Below, piece by piece: positions 8,476 to 17,204 of a stretch of DNA of 64,000 bases. Source of the stretch: an uncultured Sedimentitalea sp. (lineage in GTDB: Bacteria; Pseudomonadota; Alphaproteobacteria; Rhodobacterales; Rhodobacteraceae); the NCBI GenBank assembly GCA_947504115.1, contig CANNGH010000002.1, positions 372,001-436,000 on the forward strand, given 5' to 3'. The translations under genes were made by a program, and so were the position numbers. How positions within the stretch are numbered: position 1 is the first letter of the stretch; every line of letters starts with the position of its first letter. The notes under the pieces are model-generated. The model searched no databases. It worked only from the letters and a program-made list of their open reading frames with translations, and was not told the origin of the DNA.

Positions 8476-9570
8476 TCAACGTGACGCGACAGCGGCTCCG
8501 TCGGACCAGCCGGTGGACCCGGCCGCCTTTTCCAGAACGTCGATCAGGGTCTGGATCTGATGGCCGGGGTCGATTTCGGGACGCTGCGAATAGACCTGCG
8601 CCGCCGACGAGAGTGCGGCGTAATGCGCCGGATCGTCCCAAAGCCGGCGAAGCGCCGCGACCCAGTCCTCGACCGGCGCGTCGATGCCCAGAACGGTGCC
8701 GCCCGGTCCGATCGCTTCGGGCAGCCCGCCCTGCCGCGACCCGAGAACGGGTATGCCGCTGAACTGGGCCTCGGTGGCGACGCGGCCCCATGCCTCCTCC
8801 CATAGGCTGGGGGCCAGCAGAACTTTCGCCTTGCCGTATATGGATTTCATGTCGTTCGTGCGCGGACGCAGCGCAACGTTCGGCGTGGCGGTCATGCGGT
8901 CGTCGATCCATGCGCGCAACGCGTCGTCGATCTGCCAGCTTTCGCAAAACGTGAACGGGATGTCGGAACAGCGTTCGGCAATATCAAAGGCAATATCCCG
9001 TCCCTTGACCGGATGGGGATTGATGAAGGTCACGTTCTCGCGCGTGGTCTGGGTTTCGTATAGCGACCGCTCGACCAGCGGCGGAATGACGGTGGCGGAC
9101 ACGCCGAACTCGCTGCGGAATTTTCCAGCCGTGAAGGCGGAATTGGCGACATAATGCGCCTTCGTCAGGTTCGCGGGGTTGCCGGCAAGATCGTCGAATT
9201 CCACGTGCCGGAAATACAGCACCACCGGCACGCCCGCGGCCTCCAGACTTCTGGCGATGGTCATGGTCTCGCCGCTCTGCACCACCGCGACATCGGGGCG
9301 AAACCGGCGCACGACCTCCTGCGTGTCGGTCGGGTCCCAGGCGCGATAGACCGGCAGACCAAGGCTGCCATCGCAGGAAAAGCGCGACCGCCCGATCCGC
9401 CGCTTTATCCGCGAATCCAGCGCGGTCCAGCCACCGCCGATCAGGCGGCACAGGACACCGACATCGTGGCCGCGCGCCATGAGGCAGTGGGCAAGCTGCA
9501 TGGTGCTGGACTGCACTCCGCCCGAATCCTGCGGCAGGAACGCCTTGCCCGAAGTGAAGAGAATACGCAT
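8476..9570 (-). CDS. Glycosyltransferase family 4 (group 1)
   Basis: A 364-residue GT-B fold enzyme. The N-terminal Rossmann half opens MRILFTSGKAFLPQDSGGVQ, with the Gly-rich loop that follows the first strand. The C-terminal half has LLAPSLWEEAWGRVATEAQ and GIPVLGSRQGGLPEAIG, the E-x7-E sugar-nucleotide site of family 4. It should add one sugar to the lipid-linked repeat unit in the cytosol. The ATG at 9570 lies one base after the stop of an acyltransferase remnant (TGACATG), so its translation may be coupled to that remnant. The sugar donor cannot be told from sequence. Confidence 0.87.
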   Translation of the reverse strand: MRILFTSGKAFLPQDSGGVQSSTMQLAHCLMARGHDVGVLCRLIGGGWTALDSRIKRRIGRSRFSCDGSLGLPVYRAWDPTDTQEVVRRFRPDVAVVQSGETMTIARSLEAAGVPVVLYFRHVEFDDLAGNPANLTKAHYVANSAFTAGKFRSEFGVSATVIPPLVERSLYETQTTRENVTFINPHPVKGRDIAFDIAERCSDIPFTFCESWQIDDALRAWIDDRMTATPNVALRPRTNDMKSIYGKAKVLLAPSLWEEAWGRVATEAQFSGIPVLGSRQGGLPEAIGPGGTVLGIDAPVEDWVAALRRLWDDPAHYAALSSAAQVYSQRPEIDPGHQIQTLIDVLEKAAGSTGWSDGAAVASR

Positions 9571-9571
9571 G

Positions 9572-9770
9572 TCAGGCTCTTTGCTGTTGGGGTCTGGCGA
9601 CGAACCACAGCAGGCAGGCCGGCGGATCGACCCGCATTCCGGGGTTTTCCCACACCGTCGCGGTCCAGTGCGGATGCACGGGCGCGATGTAACGACAGAT
9701 CACCGCCATGAATGCGGCGACCCCACGCAGACCATCGAACGCCTCGATCCTTTTTCCTCGCCCGCACCAT
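9572..9770 (-). pseudogene. Remnant of an acyltransferase-3 (ExoZ/ExoH/OafA-like) gene
   Basis: From about 9753 to the stop at 9574-9572 the minus strand reads IEAFDGLRGVAAFMAVICRY, the conserved N-terminus of the acyltransferase 3 family (DGLRG-A). That frame has no start codon, but an ATG at 9770 (MVRARK) is in another frame and joins it if one A is dropped from the A5 run near 9756. The match ends after about 60 codons, where a full enzyme has 330 or more. I read it as a frameshifted and truncated remnant of a polymer acetyl- or succinyl-transferase. The assignment rests on one short motif. Confidence 0.6.
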
Positions 9771-10191
9771 CGGCGATTCGCCTTTCAGGCATTTGTAAGC
9801 GGATCCTTTCTCGGCATGACTCCATCATCGCTCGCCACTCGTAAACTGGATCCTCGAAGATATAGCGATGGTTTCCGGGCGACAGGCGATAGCGCCAGCC
9901 GCGCACGATTGTGCAGGGATACGCCGATAAAGTTGCAAAGCCGGCGACTTCCCGCTACAAAGCCTGCTCGTCGCCCGCCATTGTTTCGTTAATGGTTACT
10001 CCGGCCTGCCAGGCAGGGGTGGGCAACCGAACAAATCCGCGCGATACGTCCGGCAGAATGTCACCTGCCACGCCGCAAATCCGGCGAAAACCTGCCGAAT
10101 TCCGGTCGTGGACTGGATTTCCCCCAAAGTCGGTGCATTTTCCTGTTTTTGGGCGCGGGGGACGTCTTCTGTTTGCAAGAGGTATGCCATT
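9771..10191. other. Gene-free divergent control region of the exo cluster
   Basis: About 420 bases between the minus-strand remnant/GT4 unit and exoY. It contains the 13-base palindrome CCTGCCAGGCAGG at 10005-10017 and a lower-GC patch around 9978-10000, plausible places for an operator and promoter. No ORF here has convincing coding character. Confidence 0.5.
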
Positions 10192-10905
10192 ATGAGTACT
10201 AGAACCGTACGTTCGCTCGCTGCCGCCATGACGGAGCGGGAGAAAACGTCGTCATGGCGTCCCGCGCGGATGCGGCACAATGAAAACAGACACGCTGGAT
10301 CGCCATTGAAAAGAATGTTTGACATCGTCATCGCGAGTGTCGCGATCATCATCCTGTCGCCGCTTTTGATCCTGATCGCCATGCTGATCCGGCTCACATC
10401 GCCGGGGCCGGTGCTTTATGGGCACGAGCGGGTGGGATATAATGGCCGCTCGTTCCGGTGCTGGAAATTCCGTTCGATGGTCACGGATGCAGACCGCGCT
10501 CTTGCGCGTCATCTTGCCGCGTCGCCGTCGGCGCGTCGCGAATGGGACGAGACGCATAAACTTCGCGAAGACCCCCGCATCACGCCGCTCGGGCAAATTC
10601 TGCGTGAAAAAAGCATCGACGAACTGCCACAGCTTTTCAACGTCCTTCGGGGCGAGATGAGCCTTGTCGGACCCCGCCCCGTCGTCACGGAAGAATTGTC
10701 GCGTTACGGCAGGTCCGCGCGCCATTACCTGCGCACCCGACCGGGAATAACCGGCCTGTGGCAGGTCAGCGGCCGCAGCGAGACGAATTATGCGCAGCGG
10801 GTGGTTCTTGATCGGGCCTATGTGCAAAACGGCAGCCTCCTCATGGATTTCTACATTTTGCTGCGGACCATCCCCGTCGTGCTGAAGGCGCGCGGCTCTT
10901 GGTAA
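10192..10905 (+). CDS. exoY: Undecaprenyl-phosphate sugar-1-phosphate transferase (initiating enzyme)
   Basis: A 237-residue bacterial sugar transferase. It has one N-terminal membrane segment (about 42-66, after KRMFDI), then the cytosolic catalytic domain: GPVLYGHERVG, CWKFRSM, DELPQLFNVLRGEMSLVGPRP at 143-163 and TRPGITGLWQVSGRS. This enzyme transfers galactose- or glucose-1-phosphate to undecaprenyl phosphate, the first step of repeat-unit synthesis. The ATG at 10192 was chosen because AAGAGG lies nine bases upstream (10177-10182); an upstream in-frame ATG at 10108 adds residues with no family match. ExoF follows 20 bases later, the exoY-exoF order of rhizobia. Confidence 0.92.
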   Translation: MSTRTVRSLAAAMTEREKTSSWRPARMRHNENRHAGSPLKRMFDIVIASVAIIILSPLLILIAMLIRLTSPGPVLYGHERVGYNGRSFRCWKFRSMVTDADRALARHLAASPSARREWDETHKLREDPRITPLGQILREKSIDELPQLFNVLRGEMSLVGPRPVVTEELSRYGRSARHYLRTRPGITGLWQVSGRSETNYAQRVVLDRAYVQNGSLLMDFYILLRTIPVVLKARGSW

Positions 10906-10925
10906 AAGGAAGGCACGACCGCCCG

Positions 10926-12212
10926 ATGGGACGGGGAGGTTGCCGCAGGCTGCTGCTGGCAAGCGTCGCGCTGTTCTTCGCCGCCGCCGCCAACGCGCAG
11001 GAGTTCCGCCTGGCGCCGCTCGATCAGGTCAGCTTGCGGGTGCTCGACTGGAACTCGATCGACGAAACCGTCCGTGGCTGGACGGATCTTTCGGGTGAAT
11101 ATCATCTCGACGAAGCGGGCAACCTGACGATCCCGTTCGTCGGGTCGATCGCCGCGGATGGCAAAACGCTGGTCGAGGTGGGGGAGCTGATTTCGCAGGA
11201 ACTGCGCCAGCGCTTCGCGCTGCCCGAGGCGCCCGACGCGACACTGGATTTCACCGGTGTGCGAACGGTCGTGGTGGGCGGGTTCGTGCGCTCGCCGGGG
11301 GCCGTTGAATACCGCGCCGGCATGACGGTGCGCGCCGCGCTCGCCCTGGCGGGCGGACTGGAGGAATTGTTCGATCCCGGCACCTCTGCCTATCGCAATT
11401 ACATCTCGAACCAGGGCGAACTGCGCATCCTGACCGACCGCAACCGACGCCAGCGCGCCGTATTGGCCCGCCTGCAAGCGGAACGGAACGACGCCGAAAC
11501 CATCACCGCGCCGCCCGAACTCTCGGATCCGGACGGGACTGCCCTCATTTCCGAGCAATCCGAGATCATGCAACGCCGCCGGGCGCGGCTGGCCTCCGAG
11601 CGCGAAGCGTTGGCGGACCAGACCGATCTGCTTCAGGCCGAGATCGAATCGCTGACGCAGAAGACCGCCGCGCTGGAACGACAGCGCGAACTGTCCGGGG
11701 AAGCCTTGGAAGCCGCTCAAAGCCTGGCCGATCGCGGTCTGGTCAACAACGAGCGGATCATCGGTGCGGAAAACCGCGTCATCTCGATCGAAAACCAGCT
11801 TCTCGACACCTCGACCGCCATTCTGCGCGCCCGCCAGAACGTCTCGGCCACCGAACGCGAGCTTGAAACGCTCGTTTCCGGGTGGATGTCCGACATCATC
11901 GACCAGATCCAGTCGGTCGAGGCAGAGGCGGCGGAAACCGGTGAAAAGATCACGACGCTGCTGCATCTTCTGGACGACGACGCCGAACGGCTGGCGCTGC
12001 TGGAAAATTCCAACCGAACCGATGCGCAGGTCATTCCCGATCCGTTGGTCACGCTTTACCGCCGCGACGAAAGCTCGGGCAGCGTCGTCGCGCAGCGCTC
12101 GGACCTCGACACGGTGATCCAGCCGGGGGATCTGGTGGATGTGCAGATCGGCGATGCGGTTTCGCGCGGCGAAACGCCGATACCACCAGCGCTGCACCAG
12201 AGCATGAACTGA
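10926..12212 (+). CDS. exoF: Polysaccharide export protein, ExoF type
   Basis: A 428-residue exported protein. A signal peptide spans about 1-24 (cut near NAQ). The polysaccharide export domain follows (DQVSLRVLDW to TIPFVGSI), then an SLBB-like domain (GFVRSPGAVEYRAGM, ALALAGG). A long charged helical region of about 190-340 (ASEREALADQ, QKTAALERQ) is probably coiled coil, as in ExoF and unlike the shorter Wza. It is expected to act in the periplasm/outer membrane with ExoP to export the polymer. The ATG at 10926 starts the signal peptide; a TTG at 10899 in the same frame is less likely. It is transcribed with exoY. Confidence 0.88.
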   Translation: MGRGGCRRLLLASVALFFAAAANAQEFRLAPLDQVSLRVLDWNSIDETVRGWTDLSGEYHLDEAGNLTIPFVGSIAADGKTLVEVGELISQELRQRFALPEAPDATLDFTGVRTVVVGGFVRSPGAVEYRAGMTVRAALALAGGLEELFDPGTSAYRNYISNQGELRILTDRNRRQRAVLARLQAERNDAETITAPPELSDPDGTALISEQSEIMQRRRARLASEREALADQTDLLQAEIESLTQKTAALERQRELSGEALEAAQSLADRGLVNNERIIGAENRVISIENQLLDTSTAILRARQNVSATERELETLVSGWMSDIIDQIQSVEAEAAETGEKITTLLHLLDDDAERLALLENSNRTDAQVIPDPLVTLYRRDESSGSVVAQRSDLDTVIQPGDLVDVQIGDAVSRGETPIPPALHQSMN

Positions 12213-12213
12213 T

Positions 12214-13524
12214 TTACGAGGGGTCGTGGGCGAAAGGCGCCGCCGCTACAGGTGTCGACCACCTTCGGTGATGCGCTGCCTCAAGCGGGCGGCCGCGCCG
12301 CTGGTCACTCCGCGCGGAGGCCATATGCCGTCGCCCCTGCACCGCGATAATCAGTATCAGCATGGTCACCATCTGGAATTGCTGGAATCCCACGACTTCG
12401 ACCATGCTCATCACCGTCAGGGGGACCATCAGCATCGCGGCGAACAACGTGTCCGCCCGCGTGACCTGAAGCACGCGCCACAGCGACGTGAAAAGCGCGA
12501 CAAGAAAGATCGCCGCCTGTATCGCAGCCCCCACCACGCCGATTTCCACGGCGTTCGACAACCAGGTGTTGTGGAAATGGAACCCGGTCTTAGTGGGGAT
12601 ATAAAACTCGCGCCACAGGCTTTCGGCCAGCGGTTCGCCGACCACCCAGACCGCCTGATACCCCTGCCCGCCCAGCGGATGGGCGGCAATTTCGCTCAGC
12701 GCAACGCGCCAGAGATATGTGCGCCCCGTCAGCGTGACGTCCTTGCCGCTCGTCTTGAGGATCGCGGCGAGGATCGCGTCCTGGTTGGCCCAGGCGATCA
12801 GCGCGGCAGCCAGGACCGCCAGAACCAGAAGGCATACCGCGAGCAATCGATAGCGTCGGTGGATCCGGCGCATCAGCGCAAAGACGAAACCGGCGATGAC
12901 CGCCAGCACGGCCGCGATCAGCCAGCCCACAGAATTGGCCATGGTCAGAAGGATCAGCCCGACCGGCACCGAAAAAACTCCGGCGATCCGCCAGCGCCGC
13001 GTGCCGTCGCGCCCCAGCGCGAGCGCCATGCTGGCGATCACGAAAAGCGTCATGACCTGCGCAAACGCGTTCTTGCTGCCGTAGATCCCCAGATAGCCGC
13101 CGCCATCCGACCGCGCCCGTCCGATGACGATGCTTGCCATGGCCGCCAGAAGCAACGCGACGAAGACCGTGCGCAGCAGGGTGCGGGGTGACAGGCGGTG
13201 CGCGATGACGATGGCGATCACCGTCGTCAGCCCCAACTGAATCCCGTAGCGCAACGTCAATTCCGGATGCGCCGACCACAGGATCGTCAAACCCGACCAC
13301 AGGGGCAAAAGCACGATCCAGCCATCGCGCCATATCGCCGTCATATTGGCAAGCGGCCGGCGCAACAGCAACAGCGCGCCGGTGCACAGAAACAGCAGCG
13401 CACCTAACGCGCCGAGACGGAACACGAACAGCAGCGACATGAACGCGCCAAAGGCCAGAATCGTGTTCGGACAGACCGTGATGGTCCCGATCCGACGCCC
13501 GGCCATGGCCCCGCCCGCAATCAT
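12214..13524 (-). CDS. exoQ: O-antigen ligase-like exopolysaccharide polymerase
   Basis: A 436-residue inner membrane protein with about 11-12 hydrophobic segments and one large loop (about 300-350). It carries the Wzy/WaaL-family pattern LTGRTYLWRVAL, HPLGGQGYQAVW, FHFHNTWLSNAVEIG, as in ExoQ. It should polymerise flipped repeat units in the periplasm. The start ATG at 13524 overlaps the exoK stop (ATGA), so the two are translationally coupled. Its stop lies one base past the stop of the convergent exoF, so the two transcripts must meet here without a spacer. Confidence 0.85.
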   Translation of the reverse strand: MIAGGAMAGRRIGTITVCPNTILAFGAFMSLLFVFRLGALGALLFLCTGALLLLRRPLANMTAIWRDGWIVLLPLWSGLTILWSAHPELTLRYGIQLGLTTVIAIVIAHRLSPRTLLRTVFVALLLAAMASIVIGRARSDGGGYLGIYGSKNAFAQVMTLFVIASMALALGRDGTRRWRIAGVFSVPVGLILLTMANSVGWLIAAVLAVIAGFVFALMRRIHRRYRLLAVCLLVLAVLAAALIAWANQDAILAAILKTSGKDVTLTGRTYLWRVALSEIAAHPLGGQGYQAVWVVGEPLAESLWREFYIPTKTGFHFHNTWLSNAVEIGVVGAAIQAAIFLVALFTSLWRVLQVTRADTLFAAMLMVPLTVMSMVEVVGFQQFQMVTMLILIIAVQGRRHMASARSDQRRGRPLEAAHHRRWSTPVAAAPFAHDPS

Positions 13525-14291
13525 TGCGCCGCTGCCAACCCGCACAGAACCGAGCCGTCGAATTGGCAATCCTCGCCCGGTGCCGTCCAGGCGATCCAGT
13601 CGATCTCCATCTCCAAGGTGCGGCCAGGATCGTCGAACGGCCCCATCCAATCGGTCAGGGTGTCGGTACTCCAGTGGCTGAGGAAAATCTTCTGGGCGTT
13701 CTGTGGCAGGATGTCTCCTTCGGTTTCATGCAAGAACTCGCCGTCGATATACCAGCGGATTCCGTCCGGCTCCCAGATCATCGAATAGGTGTGAAACGCC
13801 TCGTCCGTCGGCGGCGTGAGCGGCACCGTCTTGCCGTTATGCATCTTGCCGGACACGAACGTGTTGAAACTGACGCGTCCCGGATCGCGGGTCAGGACCT
13901 CGACGTCGATTTCATCATGCGGTTTCTTGTGCGCCGGGCCGATATAGGTGAAAAACGCCGCGTTGACGCCCGACGCGCGATCCGTGCGAAAGCGCGCCTC
14001 GTAGGTGCCGTATTTATAGGTTTCCTTCGTCTGCACCTCGCCGCAGACATAGGGGCGTTCGTCATCCTGCGTCGCCCGCAGCGACAATATCAGCTTGCCG
14101 TCGCGCAGGTCGACGGCATTGCGCGCCCACCAGCAATTCTGGTGATCGCCGTTTGTCCAACCGTCCGAGATGTACCAGCGCGACTTGTCGAATCTGTCGA
14201 ACCTGTCAAAGAAGCTGTCCTGCGATGCGGCCTGACCGGCCGACCCCACCAGTACAGAGACCGCCAGAGCGTGACCCGCTGTTTTCCACAT
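13521..14291 (-). CDS. exoK: Secreted family 16 endo-beta-glycanase (ExoK-like)
   Basis: A 256-residue protein with a signal peptide (about 1-23) and a GH16 domain. The catalytic signature HDEIDVE gives nucleophile Glu127, Asp129 and acid/base Glu131. WWARNAVDLRDGKLIL and YKYGTYEARFR are typical of bacterial GH16 lichenase/succinoglycan depolymerases. ExoK cuts nascent succinoglycan to control chain length outside the cell. The start ATG at 14291 has AGGAAAGG upstream. It is the first gene of the exoK-exoQ pair. Confidence 0.88.
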   Translation of the reverse strand: MWKTAGHALAVSVLVGSAGQAASQDSFFDRFDRFDKSRWYISDGWTNGDHQNCWWARNAVDLRDGKLILSLRATQDDERPYVCGEVQTKETYKYGTYEARFRTDRASGVNAAFFTYIGPAHKKPHDEIDVEVLTRDPGRVSFNTFVSGKMHNGKTVPLTPPTDEAFHTYSMIWEPDGIRWYIDGEFLHETEGDILPQNAQKIFLSHWSTDTLTDWMGPFDDPGRTLEMEIDWIAWTAPGEDCQFDGSVLCGLAAAQ

Positions 14292-14497
14292 TGCCGATAT
14301 GCCTTTCCTGCTGTCATGGTGCGATCGCCCATAGCTCGATCTGATTTCACAGGATGTCATACCTTTTCCAGCGCCGGATGTCAGTGCAACTGCGATTTCG
14401 CCCGCCGAAAACCGCCGGTGCGACCACGTCTGGATCGCCGGTGCCTCGCAATTGCCGCGTGGCCATGCGAACCTGCGCCACAATGGACATACAATCA

Positions 14498-15826
14498 ATG
14501 ACAAAGACGAGCCACCCGCCCGCCAGCGCCGCCACGACGCCGCCGCTTGTCACGGTCGTGATGGCCAACTTTCGCGGCGCGTCTTATATCGGGGCCGCAA
14601 TCCGGTCGGTGCTGGGCCAGACCCATGACGCGATCGAACTGATCGTGTCCGATGACGCGTCGGACGACGAAAGCTGCGCCATCGTGCGCCAGATCGCCGC
14701 CACCGATTCCCGCCTGCGGCTGATCGAGGCGCAAGAGCGCGGTGGCCCCGCGCGCGCGCGCAATGCCGCGCTGGATGTCGCGCGGGGCGAATGGGTCGCC
14801 ATCGTGGATTCAGACGATCTCGTGCATCCCTGCCGGCTGGCCCTCATGCTGGCCAAGGCGATGCGTGCAGAGGCCGACATGGTGGCCGATGACATGATGC
14901 CGTTCGGAAACCCGAGCGCGACAGCCGATGGCACGCTTTACGGCGCGATCCTGGCGCAAGGTCCGCGCCGGATCACTGCCACCGAACTGATCACGTCCGA
15001 ATGGCCCGGCAGCCCCTCGTCCGCGCTGGGCTATGTCAAGCCGCTGATCCGCCGCGCGGCGCTGGGCCGGTTGCGCTATGACGAAACCCTGCGCAATAGC
15101 GAAGATTTCGACCTCTATCTGCGTCTTCTGATGAACGGCGCGCGGTTCATGCTGTTGCCGCAGCCGACCTATCTCTACCGCCGCCACGACGCGTCGATCT
15201 CGCACCGCCTGTCCGCCGAGGTGCTGCAACCGCTGCTTGAGGCCCATGACCGGCTGGCGGTGGATCTGCCACCGGCGGCACCCGACATTGCGCAGGTACT
15301 GGACGAGCGGCGGCGGCGCCTCATGCGGGCGCTGCGCTATGCCCGTCTGGTTGACGCCGTCAAATCGCGCAAGGCGGCGCGCGCGATTTCGCTGCTGCTG
15401 AAGCAGCCCTACCTGCTGTCCGATCTTGCCGAAAGCCTGCGCGACAGGAAACGCCGCCAGCGCGCCGGGCCTTTGGCCGACATGCCCGATGCCGCCGAGC
15501 GGATCGTGCTCGCGTTGCGCGAAGATGCGCGCTTGTCCGCCGCCGATGGCCGGTTGGTCGCGGTCGAGCGCGCTGAAAACGGCGGATGCGCCGGGGATAC
15601 CGCCCTTGCGGTGGAGCTTTGCCGCGTTCATGGGCGCGGCGCGCCGGATGTCACCGCAATCGGCCTCGCCGGGTTGCGCGCGCTGGGGTATCTGCCCGGC
15701 TGGCGCAGATTGACGGTTCTGCTTACGCCCGACGAGGCCACGGCAGGCGCGGCGCTGCTGCCGGGTGGCGTCACCCCCGTGATCGCGCCGGTGGATCAAT
15801 CACCCAGCGCAAGCAGCAGCCGGTAA
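14498..15826 (+). CDS. Family 2 glycosyltransferase
   Basis: About 442 residues. The GT-A domain begins PLVTVVMANFRGASYIGAAI, has IVSDDASDDES for the nucleotide, and DSDD (the DxD metal motif) after GEWVAIV. A downstream EDFDLYLRLLMNGARF supplies the acceptor-side acidic residues, and YLYRRHDASISHRL is typical of ExoO/ExoU-like enzymes. The last 200 residues match nothing I recognise. No ribosome site is clear; the ATG at 14498 is a guess, and 14483 is equally possible. The 3' end overlaps the convergent next glycosyltransferase by 31 bases. It should build the repeat-unit side chain. Confidence 0.82.
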   Translation: MTKTSHPPASAATTPPLVTVVMANFRGASYIGAAIRSVLGQTHDAIELIVSDDASDDESCAIVRQIAATDSRLRLIEAQERGGPARARNAALDVARGEWVAIVDSDDLVHPCRLALMLAKAMRAEADMVADDMMPFGNPSATADGTLYGAILAQGPRRITATELITSEWPGSPSSALGYVKPLIRRAALGRLRYDETLRNSEDFDLYLRLLMNGARFMLLPQPTYLYRRHDASISHRLSAEVLQPLLEAHDRLAVDLPPAAPDIAQVLDERRRRLMRALRYARLVDAVKSRKAARAISLLLKQPYLLSDLAESLRDRKRRQRAGPLADMPDAAERIVLALREDARLSAADGRLVAVERAENGGCAGDTALAVELCRVHGRGAPDVTAIGLAGLRALGYLPGWRRLTVLLTPDEATAGAALLPGGVTPVIAPVDQSPSASSSR

Positions 15827-16773
15827 CCCTCCTGGGGGAGTTCATGGCGGTTCCGCCGCAACTTGTCGCGCGCGATGGCGCGCATGATCGGCCCCAGGCG
15901 GCCCCTTTCGGCCAGCCCATATTGCATGGCGGCCCGCATCCCGCCCTCGGCCTTGCGGTCCAGAAACACGCGATGATCCAGCTTGGCGCGGACCTCGGCG
16001 CGGTAGGCGCGCATTGCGGCGATGGTTTCCGGTTCCGCCTCGGCCTTTTCGTGCCGGGCGATCGCGGTCTCCAGCGCGGCCAGATCGGCGGTGGCATGTC
16101 GCGCGCTCAGCGACCCGTCCCGCACCACCGCGCTGTAACCCGGCGCCCGGGTGACGCGGAATCTGGCCCCGGCCAGCAACATCCGAACATAGAGATCGTA
16201 ATCTTCCCCAAGCCGCAGCGTCTCGTCATAACGCAGGCCATGCGATTGCAGGAAGCGGCGCGACAGAAGCGGCTTCAGGAACCCCATTTCGCCGCGCTCA
16301 TGCTCCGCCGAGGCCAGATTGCCATGGATGAAGGCGCGCGCGCCGATCGTTTCGAAACCCTGCCCCTGCCCCGGCAGATCGCCGGGATCCAGAGTGTCGA
16401 CAGCCTGTTCGGTGACAAATACCACATTGTCGGCCACCATCTCGCAATCGGGCTGCGACAACAGACGGCGAAGGCGCCCCGGCAAAAAGAAATCGTCCGA
16501 ATCGAGCAATGCGAACATATCGCCGGTGGCCGCCTCCATCGCGCGGTTGCGCGCTCCGGCGGGTCCGGCATTGTCGTCAAGCGCGACCAGCCGCACCCGG
16601 CCCGCTCGCGCCGCCCAGTCCATGGCACAGGCGCGCGTTCCGTCGCGTGAAGCGTCGTCCACCACAATGATCTCGTGCGTTTCCGGCTGCTCCAGCGCCG
16701 AGGCAATGGCCCGCCCCAAGGTCGGCGCGCAATCATGCGCCGCGATCAAAACGCTGACGGTGGGCGTGCTCAA
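15796..16773 (-). CDS. Family 2 glycosyltransferase, ExoO-like
   Basis: A 325-residue GT-A enzyme. It opens PTVSVLIAAHDCAPTLGRAI, followed by EIIVVDDASRDGT for UDP-sugar binding, then FALLDSDDFFLPGRL with the DxD metal site, and GEDYDLYVRMLLAGARFRV downstream. The layout is the same as in the convergent enzyme encoded at 14498, and the two are probably paralogues. It likely adds one of the glucose residues of the repeat unit at the inner face of the membrane. Its stop lies inside the 3' end of the opposite gene. Confidence 0.85.
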   Translation of the reverse strand: MSTPTVSVLIAAHDCAPTLGRAIASALEQPETHEIIVVDDASRDGTRACAMDWAARAGRVRLVALDDNAGPAGARNRAMEAATGDMFALLDSDDFFLPGRLRRLLSQPDCEMVADNVVFVTEQAVDTLDPGDLPGQGQGFETIGARAFIHGNLASAEHERGEMGFLKPLLSRRFLQSHGLRYDETLRLGEDYDLYVRMLLAGARFRVTRAPGYSAVVRDGSLSARHATADLAALETAIARHEKAEAEPETIAAMRAYRAEVRAKLDHRVFLDRKAEGGMRAAMQYGLAERGRLGPIMRAIARDKLRRNRHELPQEGYRLLLALGD

Positions 16774-16792
16774 CCTGTTGCTCCGCCTGCGT

Positions 16793-17053
16793 TTATTTCT
16801 GCGTCATGTTTCCGCCGCCCAGATGGGCCGGATCATGGATGTGCGACGGCCCGTTTTCCGCCCCGTCCCGACGCGCGCGCAGGGTTCGCCCAAAGGCCAG
16901 GACCGCAATGGTGACCGCATAGAGAAACTGCGACAGGATCAGCACGGCCATCGCAATTGCCACCGACATCCAACCAAAACCGACCAAAGCCGCGACGATG
17001 CCAGCCATGAGCGAAGCGATGAGCGTGCCGATGATGAAAGCGCCAATTCTCAC
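16793..17053 (-). CDS. Small two-helix membrane protein of the exo cluster
   Basis: An 86-residue protein with two hydrophobic segments (about 4-26 and 29-53) and a charged, His/Gly-rich C-terminal tail. I do not recognise the family. It lies 19 bases upstream of the start of the minus-strand GT2 gene and downstream of exoP, so it is probably part of that unit and may assist the ExoP/ExoQ assembly. That role is inference from position only. Confidence 0.65.
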   Translation of the reverse strand: MRIGAFIIGTLIASLMAGIVAALVGFGWMSVAIAMAVLILSQFLYAVTIAVLAFGRTLRARRDGAENGPSHIHDPAHLGGGNMTQK

Positions 17054-17204
17054 GATCCCGTCATGTCCTTTCAGATGGCAATTATGCTGTATCCTGTCCG
17101 ATCCTTACCATCTTGGCAATTGATCCGATAGACAAAGCTAAAACTTGATCCAAAAACCCGGGCAGCGCCGCCAATTTCACACACCGGACCGTATCGGGAA
17201 AACG

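Noticed and set aside
9700-9906. 68-residue minus-strand ORF (GWRYRLSPGNHRYIF at the start)
   Set aside because: It overlaps the acyltransferase remnant in another frame and has no clear ribosome site or family; a second remnant is possible but not supported.
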